Below are positions 44,748 to 53,595 of a DNA stretch of 64,000 bases, one piece after another. Origin of the DNA: Cryobacterium frigoriphilum (GTDB taxonomy: Bacteria; Actinomycetota; Actinomycetes; Actinomycetales; Microbacteriaceae); the NCBI RefSeq assembly GCF_004403305.1, contig NZ_SOHE01000029.1, positions 499 to 64,498 of the forward strand, in the 5' to 3' direction. The notes beneath the pieces are model-generated. The model had not been told where the DNA came from. It worked only from the letters and a program-made list of their open reading frames with translations, and ran no database searches. The position numbers were made by a program, and so were the translations under genes. Every line of letters begins with the position of its first letter. Positions within the stretch are counted from its first letter, which is position 1.

Positions 44748-44810
44748 GACGCCATGCTAGATGTAGTCGGCCCTCACCCGCTCAGCAACTCGCGTTGAAG
44801 CGAATTCCGG

Positions 44811-45146
44811 CTACGCCACGCTCGACTCCCGCGCCAGTGATTCGGTGCGGGCATGGAACTGGGCGTGGTGCTCGGCGGTGGCAATGATGTTCGACCACGG
44901 TGAGCCCTCCAGCTGAGCGAGCATGGCTGCGTTTTGCCAAATGTAGAGCCACAACCCGCGCATGGCCTCATCCACCGCGTCGACGCTGCCGAGGTGGTGT
45001 CGGCAGATCGCGAACGTGGCCAGGTTCAGCTGATCGTAAATTTCACCGAAGGCGGCCTGGTTTCCGGCCACCAGTTTGTCCATCAGATCTCGTTGAGTCG
45101 GATCTGGCCGACTCGGATCTGGCCCCGAAAACGCGCAATTCGACAT
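44811..45146 (-). CDS. Sigma-factor stub: ECF region 2 only
   Basis: 111 residues from ATG 45146 (AAGGA six bases upstream). After a proline/aspartate-rich leader, residues 23-105 (RDLMDKLVAGNQAAFGEIYDQLNLATFAICRHHLGSVDAVDEAMRGLWLYIWQNAAMLAQLEGSPWSNIIATAEHHAQFHART) match region 2 of ECF sigma factors, which binds core polymerase and the -10. Region 4, needed for -35 binding, is absent and only 63 bases separate the stop from the next gene. It is a truncated relic or a small regulator that competes for core polymerase. Confidence 0.7.
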   Translation of the reverse strand: MSNCAFSGPDPSRPDPTQRDLMDKLVAGNQAAFGEIYDQLNLATFAICRHHLGSVDAVDEAMRGLWLYIWQNAAMLAQLEGSPWSNIIATAEHHAQFHARTESLARESSVA

Positions 45147-45209
45147 GAAAATCCTTGGTGCCAGTCCGCCAGGGTCCGGGGCGGAGATTTGCAATATCGT
45201 ACTTGAATT

Positions 45210-45277
45210 CGCCCCCTTTAGGGGGTGCAGTACGAAAGTAGCACCCTCGGTTAGCCATCGGCACAAGCAGCTCTCAG
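45210..45277 (-). promoter_or_regulatory. Hairpins upstream of the sigma stub
   Basis: CCCCC-TTTA-GGGGG (about 45210-45225) and GGGTGC / GCACCC (about 45222-45246) form overlapping, mutually exclusive hairpins upstream of the stub gene in a locally AT-richer patch. They could be a terminator or an attenuator; this is a weak structural call. Confidence 0.4.
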
Positions 45278-45341
45278 CCGTTATACATTTGTTGCAAAAC
45301 AGCCGATTGAGTATGTCTGTGCCCCGGCGGCCGGGCCGGCG

Positions 45342-46505
45342 TTACACCTGTGCCGGTTCTGTCGTCGCGTTCCGCTCGATTCCCGGCCGGAGCGCCACGA
45401 GCATCCGCTTGAGGTCAATGACGATCGCGGCGGTGGGACTGAGCGAGACCACCCCCGCGTCAATGTTCTGTTGCATGGTACCGAGGATGGAATCGACGAC
45501 CGCAACCGCCGCATTGAACGCCTCGGCACCCTGCTCGTCGTAGTCACGGTCAGAGTCGGACCCGGTCCCGGAGCCTTCGGAGGCGTGCAGCACGCTCGCA
45601 ACGGAGCGCAGGGCATCCGACAGAACAGGGCGCAGCTCCACCGGCAGATCCAGTGGAACCGGTTTGCCCCAGACCACACCGGCGAAGACCTCTGTGAGGT
45701 TTCGAACATGAAAGGTGACGTCTTCGAGGGCCGCCAGGTCGTCGTAATTCGCGACGAGATCGTGCCTGGTGAATCGGGCCCGCGGATTGCCCTTGCGGCT
45801 CTCGTCGGCGTGGCGCACGGCCAGGCGCACGTCTCGGGCCGCGTCACTGAGCGTGGTGCCGCGCAGGGCCCACTGCTCCTGCCGGGGCGGCCAGCTGTCA
45901 TCGAGGGCTTCGGCGATCTCGGTGAGGTGCGTGGCGAGAGTGAGGCGAAATCCGGACAGCCGCTCCACGGCCGCGCCGATGGCGAGGGGCGGCAGAATCA
46001 CGAGATTGACCGCGAGGCCCACCAGAATGCCGAGGCAGATCTGCGCAAAATAGGCGATCGAATAACCGTCGGCTTCCGGACCACCGATGATGAGCACGAA
46101 CAGGGCGGTCAGGGGCACGTGTTCGCCGCCCACGCCCAGCCATCGCATACCCCCGATCAGCGTGCCGAGCCCGATGACGAGGGAGATTGTCCAGACACCC
46201 GGTTCGCTCAGCAGCAGCATCACCCCGGCCAGGCCGATGCCGATCGCCAACCCGGCGACCGTCTGCAGCGCGCTGCGCACCGACCGCATCAGGGTCGGAT
46301 GCATGCTCAGCAGTGCGCCGAGCGGGGCATAGTACCGAAACTGCTGCGCGTCACCCGGCAGCAGGGGTGCGAGCGACCAGGCAATCGCCACGGCGACAGA
46401 GATTTTGGCGACCTGCAGGGTGCGCGGATGCCGGAGCGCGCGCTTCAGAAGGGCCAGGGTCAGGGCCAGTCCGCGGGCCGTTCCGGCTGTGCTGGGCGGC
46501 ATCAT
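45342..46505 (-). CDS. FUSC family membrane protein (aromatic-acid-exporter type)
   Basis: 387 residues from the ATGATG with GAGGAG five bases upstream. N-terminal half with about six helices (VAKISVAVAIAWSLAPLLP; ALQTVAGLAIGIGLAGVMLLL; SLVIGLGTLIGGMRWLG), the conserved FUSC opening YYAPLGALLSMHPTLMRSVR, and a helical cytoplasmic C-terminal half. The family includes AaeB-like exporters of aromatic acids; the substrate is not shown here. Confidence 0.82.
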   Translation of the reverse strand: MMPPSTAGTARGLALTLALLKRALRHPRTLQVAKISVAVAIAWSLAPLLPGDAQQFRYYAPLGALLSMHPTLMRSVRSALQTVAGLAIGIGLAGVMLLLSEPGVWTISLVIGLGTLIGGMRWLGVGGEHVPLTALFVLIIGGPEADGYSIAYFAQICLGILVGLAVNLVILPPLAIGAAVERLSGFRLTLATHLTEIAEALDDSWPPRQEQWALRGTTLSDAARDVRLAVRHADESRKGNPRARFTRHDLVANYDDLAALEDVTFHVRNLTEVFAGVVWGKPVPLDLPVELRPVLSDALRSVASVLHASEGSGTGSDSDRDYDEQGAEAFNAAVAVVDSILGTMQQNIDAGVVSLSPTAAIVIDLKRMLVALRPGIERNATTEPAQV

Positions 46506-46676
46506 CGTGCTCCTCGGCTCGGGATGCCGTCGTGTCGGATCCGCTCGGCCTGAACAATAAACGACAATTCTGTGCACAGACCGCGAGTCCGTGCCCCCTG
46601 AACGGGGGGCACGCATTACGCTCGGTGAATCGATGCGGCCGGTTGGAGCCGCAGCTCACGAGAAAAGAGACACACC

Positions 46677-46943
46677 ATGGGATTCTTCGGATTTCTACTT
46701 CTGGGCCTGCTCGCCGGGGCCATCGCCAAGGCCCTCCTGCCCGGCAAGCAGGGCGGCGGCTGGTTCATGACCCTGCTGCTGGGCGTCGTGGGCGCCCTGC
46801 TCGGCGGATTTCTGGGCGGCCTGCTCTTCAACGCGCCGCTGCAGGACTTCTTCTCGATTCAGACCTGGCTGCTCGCCATCGGCGGCGCGGTTCTCGTTCT
46901 GGTCATCTACGGCGCCCTCCAGGGGCGTCGCAGCCGCTCCTGA
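46677..46943 (+). CDS. GlsB/YeaQ/YmgE family small membrane protein
   Basis: 88 residues with three helices and the family glycine patterns: LLLGLLAGAIAKALLPGKQGGGWFMTLLLGVVGALLGGFLGGLLF. Members are often stress- or stationary-phase induced; molecular role unknown. A strong hairpin follows nine bases after the stop. Confidence 0.9.
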   Translation: MGFFGFLLLGLLAGAIAKALLPGKQGGGWFMTLLLGVVGALLGGFLGGLLFNAPLQDFFSIQTWLLAIGGAVLVLVIYGALQGRRSRS

Positions 46944-46951
46944 CCGATCCG

Positions 46952-46978
46952 CCGGTGCCGAGCTCGTCTCGGCACCGG
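46952..46978. terminator. Bidirectional terminator
   Basis: Perfect 11-bp stem CCGGTGCCGAG / CTCGGCACCGG with a five-base loop, between the convergent GlsB-type and E1-like genes. It can serve both strands. Confidence 0.82.
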
Positions 46979-47015
46979 TGCCTTCACCAGCCGGATGCCC
47001 GCCAGGGCCATCCCC

Positions 47016-49376
47016 TTAGGCCAGATCCAGGGCGGCCCGCACGATCGATTCGGTATCGATGCCATGCAGCGCGTAGACCTGCTGCAGGGTTCCCGTCTGG
47101 CCGAACTCGTGCACGCCGAGGTTCAGGCTCGGCACTCGGTTGATGGTCGCCAGAAAAGCGAGCGTGTGCGGGTGCCCGTCGAGAATCGTGACCATCGGCA
47201 ACGGCCGGGCGGCCGGAAAGACCTGATCCAGAATCGCCGTTGCTCCCTCGCCGCGGCCCTGGCGGGCGCGCACGGCCCGGTACAGCAGGTCGGCGCTCGT
47301 GACACAGACCACGTCGGCCTCGATTCCGAGGGCCTGCAGCCGATCGGCGGCCCGCAGCACCTCGGGCATCAGTGCCCCCATTCCCACGAGCTGCACCCGT
47401 GGGGTGTCGGCGCGCCGCATCGTGTACGCTCCCGCGACCACGTGCATCCGTCGTCGCTCGCGGGCAGCCGGATCGGCGGGAACGTCGCTCAGCGTCTGGT
47501 CGAGCGGCCGGGTCGACAGTCGCAGATAGCTCGAGCTTCCCCCGGGGCGGCCGAGCCGTGACAGGGAATCGAGCAGGCACCACTCGAGGTCCTGCCCGAA
47601 CGCGGGTTCATAGGCGACACAGCCGGGCTGTTCGAGCCCGATCGACGGGGTGATGATCGACTGGTGCGCTCCGCCCTCGGCCGCGAGCGTCACGCCAGAC
47701 GGGGTTCCGACCAGAATCGACTGGCCGCCGGCGTAGATGCCGAACGACCACGGCTCGAGCGCCCGACCCACGAACGGGTCGTACATGGTGCCGATCGGAA
47801 ACAGCGGTTCGCCCCACCGACTCCAGGTCGAGCCGAGCTCACCGAGCAGTCCCACGAGGTTGGTCTCGGCAATGCCGAGCTCGATGTGCTGCCCGGTCGG
47901 CTGCTCATTCCAGTGCAGAATCGTCTCGGCGTCGTCAGAGAACCAGTTGCGCTTCTGCGTCGGCGACCAGGTTCCCACCTTGTTCAGCCAGCCGCCGAGG
48001 TTCGTGCTCGAGGCGACATCGGGCGCGACGGTCACAATGCGCCGGGCGGCCAGCGGCGCCTGCCGGGTGAGATCGAGCAGCGCCCGTCCGAGGGCCTGCT
48101 GGGTCGAACTCGTGCCAACGACCGTGCGGCCCAGGTCCTGCGGCACGAGCGGGGGAACGGATGCACCCACCGGCTCGCGCGTGAGGCCGGCGGCCACCGA
48201 GGCGCACAGCCGACCGGCCGGCGAGTCGGTATCGAATCGCTGCCAGGGGTGCTGCCGGTCCTCGCCGAGGTCGATGGCGAGGGCATCCATCTGCCCTGGG
48301 GTCAGCAGGTTGGAATGGTTCTGCGGATGCCCCGCGCTCGGCAGCCCGTAGCCCTTGACCGTGTAAGCGAAGATGACGGTGGGTCGGGTGTCGTCAATCT
48401 CGGCGAAGGCCTCCTGCAGCGAGATCAGGTCGTGGCCGCCGAGGTTGGCGAGCAACTTCGGCAGGTCGGCGTCGGAGATGCACCCGAGCAGCGCCGAAAT
48501 CGCGGCGGCCTCGGGCCCCGCATCAGCCCCCGCATCAGCCCCCGCACCGGGCAGCCGCAGCCGCAGCTGCGCGGGCGTGCAGCGCAGCAGGCGCTGAAAC
48601 TCGGGGTTGGTCATCTCGTCGATGCGACGCTTCAGGTGCTCTCCGCCGGGGCGCGCGAAGGCTGCACGCAGCAGGTGGCCGTACTTGAGGGTCACGACCT
48701 GCCAGCCGGCCGCGGCGAACATGGCCTGCAGCCGGGTCGCCGAGATGTTCGGCACCACGCGGTCAAGGGACTGGCGGTTGAAGTCCACGATCCAGACGAT
48801 CTCGCCGAGTTCACCGACCGAGGGGTCGAGCAGGGCCTCCCAGACCGCGCCCTCGTCGAGTTCTGCATCGCCGACGAGCGAGTACTGCCGCCCGGCCGTA
48901 CGAGGCCGGCCGACCGTGTCGGCCGCGTAACGGCGGGCGACGGCGCCCCAGATCGGAGCGGTCGCCCCGATCCCGACCGAACCGGTCGAATAGTCCACGG
49001 TGTCGGGGTCCTTCGACCGGCTCGGATAGCTCTGCAGGCCGTGCAGCGCCCGCAGGGTCGTGAGGTGGCTCTCGTCGAGTTCGCCGAGCAGGTAGTTGAT
49101 CGCGTGCAGCACCGGCGAGGCGTGCGGTTTGACCGACACCCGGTCGCTCGGGCCGAGTTCGGTGAACCACAGCGCGGTCATGATCGACGTGATGGAAGCG
49201 CTCGAAGCCTGATGGCCGCCGACCTTGAGCCCGTCGGGGTCCTTGCGGGCGGGGGCGTTGGCGGCGTCGATGATCGAGCTCGCGAGCCAGAGCACCTTGC
49301 GCTCGACCCGCTGCAGGGCGGTGAGCTCGGGAGGCGACGCGGACTGCGGGGTGTCCTCATCATTGAGGAGTGTCAT
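47016..49376 (-). CDS. Thiamine-diphosphate enzyme, transketolase / pyruvate dehydrogenase E1-like
   Basis: 786 residues from ATG 49376; the open frame continues upstream through the next gene's antisense strand, which I reject. Three-domain layout of transketolase-like enzymes: N-terminal ThDP domain with the GDG motif as VGDAELDEGAVWEALL and a paired N in VDFNRQSL (~200-235); central pyrimidine domain (HIELGIAETNLVGLLGELGS, ~555) with the catalytic glutamate; C-terminal TK domain. Size and motifs are nearer to homodimeric AceE than to Tkt or Dxs. A 12-bp tandem repeat encodes GADAGADAG near 300. No E2 or E3 genes are adjacent. Confidence 0.8.
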   Translation of the reverse strand: MTLLNDEDTPQSASPPELTALQRVERKVLWLASSIIDAANAPARKDPDGLKVGGHQASSASITSIMTALWFTELGPSDRVSVKPHASPVLHAINYLLGELDESHLTTLRALHGLQSYPSRSKDPDTVDYSTGSVGIGATAPIWGAVARRYAADTVGRPRTAGRQYSLVGDAELDEGAVWEALLDPSVGELGEIVWIVDFNRQSLDRVVPNISATRLQAMFAAAGWQVVTLKYGHLLRAAFARPGGEHLKRRIDEMTNPEFQRLLRCTPAQLRLRLPGAGADAGADAGPEAAAISALLGCISDADLPKLLANLGGHDLISLQEAFAEIDDTRPTVIFAYTVKGYGLPSAGHPQNHSNLLTPGQMDALAIDLGEDRQHPWQRFDTDSPAGRLCASVAAGLTREPVGASVPPLVPQDLGRTVVGTSSTQQALGRALLDLTRQAPLAARRIVTVAPDVASSTNLGGWLNKVGTWSPTQKRNWFSDDAETILHWNEQPTGQHIELGIAETNLVGLLGELGSTWSRWGEPLFPIGTMYDPFVGRALEPWSFGIYAGGQSILVGTPSGVTLAAEGGAHQSIITPSIGLEQPGCVAYEPAFGQDLEWCLLDSLSRLGRPGGSSSYLRLSTRPLDQTLSDVPADPAARERRRMHVVAGAYTMRRADTPRVQLVGMGALMPEVLRAADRLQALGIEADVVCVTSADLLYRAVRARQGRGEGATAILDQVFPAARPLPMVTILDGHPHTLAFLATINRVPSLNLGVHEFGQTGTLQQVYALHGIDTESIVRAALDLA

Positions 49377-49553
49377 GGCGGTGCTTTCTGATCGGCGAGT
49401 GCGTCTCTTGAGCCTAAGCGCCGTGGTGCCGGTGTGCATCCCCAGCGGATGCCGCGCCAGATTAGACAAGGCGGGTGCGGCCGCACAGACTGGAGGCAGC
49501 ACCACGTGCAGCCCCGCATCCCCTGAAACACCGTCGTTTGCCCAGGAGACACC

Positions 49554-50798
49554 ATGACCGTACAGACCGACGCCCAGGAACTCTCCGCGGACCTCCGTGA
49601 GCTGCGACACCGGCTGCACCAGGAGCCTGAGCTCGGACTGCAGCTCCCCCGCACCCAGCAGAAGGTGCTCGAGGCACTCAGCGGTCTGCCCTACGAGATC
49701 AGCCTCGGCACCGACACCACCTCGGTGACGGCGGTGCTGCGCGGAACGGGCGCCGGGGCATCCGCCGGCCCAGACCACACCGGCGGCGCTGGCCGCCCTG
49801 TCGTGTTGCTGCGCGGCGATATGGACGCCCTGCCGGTGCAGGAGCGCACCGGCCTCGAGTTCAGCTCGCGCACCGACGGCGCCATGCACGCCTGCGGCCA
49901 CGACCTGCACACCGCGATGCTCGTGGGCGCGGCAACCCTGCTCGCCCACCACCGGGACCGGCTCGCCGGCGACGTCGTGCTCATGTTCCAGCCCGGCGAA
50001 GAGGGCTACGACGGGGCGGGCGTCATGATCCGCGAGGGGGTGCTCGATGCCGCCGGCCGCCGGGCCGACGCCGCCTACGGCATCCATGTGGTGTCGGCCG
50101 GGGCGCCCAACGGGCAGTTTGCCAGCCGCGCCGGTACCCTCATGTCGGCCAGCAACGCTCTCGAGGTGACGGTGCACGGTACCGGCGGGCATGGCTCGGC
50201 GCCGCACCAGGCGCAGGATCCGGTGACGGTCATCGCCGAGATGGTCACGGCCCTGCAGGTCATGGTCACCCGTCAGTTCAACATGTTCGATCCGGTCGTG
50301 CTCTCGGTCGGCGTGCTGCAGGCCGGCACCAAGCGCAACATCATCCCGGAGTCCGCCCGCCTCGAAGCGACGATTCGGTCGTTCACCGATGAATCGCGCG
50401 CCAAACTCGAGCGCGTCGTGCCGCGACTGCTCGAGGGCATCGCCGCCGCCCACGGCGTGGAGGTCAGCATCAGTTATCTCACCGAATATCCGGCCACGAT
50501 CACCGACGCCGGCGAAACCACCAGGGCCGAACGGGTCGTCGGTGAGCTCTTCGGCGGCGAACGATTCGCCCGCATGGCAAATCCGATGAGCGGCTCAGAG
50601 GACTTCTCTCGGGTGCTGCAGCAGGTGCCCGGCTCGTTCGTGTTTCTCTCGGCCGTTCCGCGCGGGGCGGATGCCGCCACCGCCGCCTTCAATCATTCGC
50701 CCACCGCGACCTTCGACGACGATGTACTCGCCGACGGCACCGCCCTGTACACCCAGCTCGCGCTGTCCCGGGTGGCGGAGCTCGCCCGCCTGGCCTGA
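49554..50798 (+). CDS. M20 family amidohydrolase (hippurate hydrolase type)
   Basis: 414 residues. Di-metal M20D features: RGDMDALPVQE near 83-93, HACGHDLHTAMLVGAA near 112-127, FQPGEEGYDGAGVMI near 145 with the catalytic glutamates, and the dimerisation domain from ~190 to 305. The family cleaves N-acyl amino acids or IAA conjugates. ATG with AGGAG five bases upstream. It stands alone, divergent from the E1-like gene. Confidence 0.92.
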   Translation: MTVQTDAQELSADLRELRHRLHQEPELGLQLPRTQQKVLEALSGLPYEISLGTDTTSVTAVLRGTGAGASAGPDHTGGAGRPVVLLRGDMDALPVQERTGLEFSSRTDGAMHACGHDLHTAMLVGAATLLAHHRDRLAGDVVLMFQPGEEGYDGAGVMIREGVLDAAGRRADAAYGIHVVSAGAPNGQFASRAGTLMSASNALEVTVHGTGGHGSAPHQAQDPVTVIAEMVTALQVMVTRQFNMFDPVVLSVGVLQAGTKRNIIPESARLEATIRSFTDESRAKLERVVPRLLEGIAAAHGVEVSISYLTEYPATITDAGETTRAERVVGELFGGERFARMANPMSGSEDFSRVLQQVPGSFVFLSAVPRGADAATAAFNHSPTATFDDDVLADGTALYTQLALSRVAELARLA

Positions 50799-50839
50799 TC
50801 ACCTGCCCGGGCTGATCGTCTGCCCGCTTGACGCCACGA

Positions 50840-50869
50840 GCGCGGCACCCGCGACAAGGGGTGCCGCGC
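50840..50869. terminator. Terminator between M20 and AraC genes
   Basis: GCGCGGCACCC (50840-50850) and GGGTGCCGCGC (50859-50869) form a perfect 11-bp stem with an 8-base loop between convergent genes. Confidence 0.8.
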
Positions 50870-50916
50870 GCCGCGTACTTTTGGGCATCCGGCGGCGACG
50901 CCGGGGCTTCCACCAC

Positions 50917-51816
50917 TCACTCAGGCCGGGAGGCGCCGCGCACCCGGGCCCGGTACTGCGTCGGGGTTTCGCCCAGCTCGCGCAGAAACTGCCGATTGAA
51001 GTTCGACAGGTTCTCGTAGCCGACGGCGAGCGCGATGCGCGCGACCGGGTCGCCGGTCTGCTGCAGCAGCTTCGCGGCGTGGGCCAGCCTCAACTTGCGC
51101 ACCAGGGCGGTGAAGTTTTGCCCGCTCGACCTGGTGAAATACCGGGAGAAGGCCGACTCACTCATGCCCGCGAGGGTCGCTGCGGTACCGAGCCGCACGG
51201 TACCGCTGATGTTTTCGAGGATGTAGTCGAGGCTGCGGCCCACGATTTCGGCGGCCAGCGGGTCGTGCACGGGCGGCACCCATTGCCGGGCCAGCGTGCG
51301 GGTCTCGTGTGCTGGCGCCGTCGACAGCGCGCCGAACAGCGAAAAAATGTGTGCCAGTCGGTCGGCGCCGACCGCGGGTCCGATCGCTTCGAGCGACGCA
51401 ATGCCGCGCCGGGCCGCGTCGCCGGTGAACTCGATCCCCGAGAGCGAGCGCCGCCAGAGCGCCTGCAGGGCGCCTGCCTCGGGCATCGCGGCCTCGCACT
51501 GCGTAAGCCACTCCTGCCGAAATTGAAAGACCAGGTCACTCTGCGAAATCGACTCGCCAGCCGCCAGGTCGGTGATCCAGTCGTGGGGAACGTTCGGCCC
51601 GATCAACACGAGCTGGCCGGCATCGAACAGCCCGACGCTGTCGCCCACGATGTACCGACCGCTACGGCGGCGCGCGTAGTGAATCTCGTACTCCGGGTGA
51701 TAGTTCCAGCGCGCGAACGGTCCGGGGTAGTCGTGTGCGTGCCAGCGGGCCGAGAATCGGGGGTCCAGGGGGATAACCTCCCGCACCGCGCTGCCGGCAA
51801 CCCAGAGCTCCGCCAT
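50917..51816 (-). CDS. AraC family regulator
   Basis: 299 residues. Cupin-type N-terminal sensor (HAHDYPGPFARWNYHPEYEIHYAR ... GQLVLIGPNVPHDW) and C-terminal double helix-turn-helix (GTAATLAGMSESAFSRYFTRSSGQNFTALVRKLRLAHAAKLL; VARIALAVGYENLSNFNRQFLRELGETPTQYR). Divergent from the polyol dehydrogenase/PfkB operon, so it is the likely activator responding to a sugar alcohol. GAGGAG upstream of the ATG. Confidence 0.92.
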   Translation of the reverse strand: MAELWVAGSAVREVIPLDPRFSARWHAHDYPGPFARWNYHPEYEIHYARRRSGRYIVGDSVGLFDAGQLVLIGPNVPHDWITDLAAGESISQSDLVFQFRQEWLTQCEAAMPEAGALQALWRRSLSGIEFTGDAARRGIASLEAIGPAVGADRLAHIFSLFGALSTAPAHETRTLARQWVPPVHDPLAAEIVGRSLDYILENISGTVRLGTAATLAGMSESAFSRYFTRSSGQNFTALVRKLRLAHAAKLLQQTGDPVARIALAVGYENLSNFNRQFLRELGETPTQYRARVRGASRPE

Positions 51817-51912
51817 TCGCTATCTCCTCGTCACGGCACCGTGCAAAAAAGTATCAGCATCGGTCATGACCCACGCTAGTCGACATCGACCTCGTTCTTC
51901 TAGCCTGAAGAC

Positions 51913-51927
51913 ACACCGCCGCGGTGT
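51913..51927 (+). promoter_or_regulatory. Palindrome upstream of the polyol dehydrogenase
   Basis: ACACCGCCGCGGTGT, a palindrome with 6-bp arms, lies 23 bases before the dehydrogenase start, just ahead of its AAAGGAG ribosome site. It could be an operator for AraC or a leader hairpin. Confidence 0.4.
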
Positions 51928-51949
51928 CAACGCAAAGGAGCGAACCGGT

Positions 51950-53008
51950 ATGAATCTGCCCAGCACCACAACCAGCACGGCGACCGATACCGCGACCGAC
52001 ACGCGCACCAACACCGGCGCGGTGCTGTACGGCACCCGTGACCTGCGCATCGAGCCTCGCCCGGTGCCCGCTGCTGCGCCGCACGAGGTGCTCGTCGAGA
52101 TTCGCGCCGTGGGCATCTGCGGCTCCGACGTGCACTACTACGAACACGGACGCATCGGCCCCTACGTGGTCGAGACCCCCATGGTCGTCGGTCACGAATC
52201 CGCCGGCACGATCGTCGGCGTCGGCCGCGATGTCTCCCCCGCGCGCATCGGCGAGACGGTCGCTCTTGAACCAGGGGTTCCCTGTCGCCGCTGCCCGCAG
52301 TGCCTGGCCGGTCGCTACAACCTCTGCCCCGACGTGGTCTTCTTCGCCACCCCTCCGGTCGACGGATCGATCAGCACCTACGTCACGATCGATGCGGCCT
52401 TCGCCCATCCCGCCCCGGTGGGGCTCGGCTTCGATCAGGCGGCGATGGCCGAGCCCGTCTCCGTCGGGGTCTGGGCGGCGCAGAAGGCGCACATCTCGGT
52501 CGGCGATCGAGTACTCATCACGGGGGCCGGGCCGATCGGCCTGTTGGCGGGCCAGGTCGCGGTGGCGTTCGGAGCATCCGTCGTCACCGTGACCGACGTG
52601 AGCGACTTTCGCCTGCAGACGGCGCGAAAACTGGGCCTCGGCGCAATGCGAGCGGATGCCCCCATTGACGGCGAGTACGACGTGCTGCTCGAGTGTTCGG
52701 GCGCCGCGGCCGCGCTGACGGCCGGAATGCGCACCCTCGCGCCCGCCGCCCGGGTCGTGCTGGTGGGCATGGGCGCCGACACCGTGAGCATCGACGTGCC
52801 TCTCATTCAGGGCAAGGAAATCTCGCTGACCGGCATTTTTCGTTACGCGAACACGTACCCGACCGCGCTCGACCTGATCATGCGCGGTGCGGTCAACGTT
52901 GATGCCGTCATTACTCACCGCTTCGATCTCGAGCACACCGAGGACGCCCTCACCATCGGCCGCCGCGACCCGCTCGCTCTCAAGGCCATCGTCACGCCGG
53001 GGCGATGA
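51950..53008 (+). CDS. Zinc-dependent polyol (xylitol/sorbitol) dehydrogenase
   Basis: 352 residues from the ATG with AAAGGAG ten bases upstream. Medium-chain dehydrogenase: the catalytic zinc region GICGSDVHYYEHGRIG near 40-55 and GHESAG near 70, structural-zinc-type cysteines in PCRRCPQCLAGRYNLC near 102-117, and the NAD motif GAGPIGLLAG near 178. HYYEHGRIG is typical of sorbitol/xylitol dehydrogenases. A threonine-rich 20-residue start is unusual. It is coupled (ATGA) to the following PfkB fragment. Confidence 0.92.
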   Translation: MNLPSTTTSTATDTATDTRTNTGAVLYGTRDLRIEPRPVPAAAPHEVLVEIRAVGICGSDVHYYEHGRIGPYVVETPMVVGHESAGTIVGVGRDVSPARIGETVALEPGVPCRRCPQCLAGRYNLCPDVVFFATPPVDGSISTYVTIDAAFAHPAPVGLGFDQAAMAEPVSVGVWAAQKAHISVGDRVLITGAGPIGLLAGQVAVAFGASVVTVTDVSDFRLQTARKLGLGAMRADAPIDGEYDVLLECSGAAAALTAGMRTLAPAARVVLVGMGADTVSIDVPLIQGKEISLTGIFRYANTYPTALDLIMRGAVNVDAVITHRFDLEHTEDALTIGRRDPLALKAIVTPGR

Positions 53009-53565
53009 ACGCGGCGCGGCCGCTGATCCGCGTGACACGTGAGCGCCCTGGCCCGGGCGAACCGGTTGATATTCTGCACACCGCATCGCTCACGGCCGCC
53101 GCGCTGTGGACCGTGCACTCCATGGAGGAGGAGACGATCGTGTCGTTCGCGCCGTCGATGCCGAGGGATCGCGAGCTCACGGAACGCTTCATCGCGGCCT
53201 CCGACGTCGTCACGCTGGGTGAAGCGGATGCGGCGTGGCTCCACCCCGGGGCCACCGTCGATGACGTGATCGGGAAGCTTCTGCGCCGCGGCCCCGCGCT
53301 CGTCGCCGTCGCATGTGCCAGTGGCTGGGCCCTCGGAACGAAGCGCGCTTCGCTGGCCCTGCCCGCGGCATCCGCTGCCGACGAGCTTGTAGCGGGGCTA
53401 CTGAACGGGCTCGCCGGTGTCTTGGCTGACGGCTGTCACGTCGAGGGACTTCGCAGCGGCCTCGACACGGTCCTGCTGGCCCGAATCGGACGATCAGTGG
53501 CCGAACACGGATGCCCGGGCGCAGGCCTGTCGCGCCGGCGCAGTAATCGCCCGCAGCCGGCCTGA
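53005..53565 (+). CDS. Truncated PfkB (ribokinase/fructokinase) family protein
   Basis: 186 residues against ~300 for the family. It matches only the C-terminal two thirds of actinobacterial fructokinase-like PfkB proteins: HTASLTAAALW, ASDVVTLGEADAAWLHPGATVDDVIGKLLRRGPALVAVACASG, then LPAASAADELVAGLLNGLAG. The signature GAGD, which holds the catalytic aspartate, reads SAAD: the aspartate remains but the anion-hole glycines are lost. The N-terminal sugar-binding lid is absent. It starts inside the dehydrogenase stop (ATGA). Probably inactive as a kinase; a relic or regulatory remnant. Confidence 0.68.
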   Translation: MNAARPLIRVTRERPGPGEPVDILHTASLTAAALWTVHSMEEETIVSFAPSMPRDRELTERFIAASDVVTLGEADAAWLHPGATVDDVIGKLLRRGPALVAVACASGWALGTKRASLALPAASAADELVAGLLNGLAGVLADGCHVEGLRSGLDTVLLARIGRSVAEHGCPGAGLSRRRSNRPQPA

Positions 53566-53595
53566 CACACCTGCGCCGGGACAGGCGGTGAGCGG

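Noticed and set aside
49377-50453. The E1-like gene appears open for another ~1 kb upstream, giving a 1145-residue product.
   Set aside because: The extension is antisense to the M20 gene, rich in Gly/Ala/His/Arg and without family features; the ATG at 49376 gives the expected domain start.
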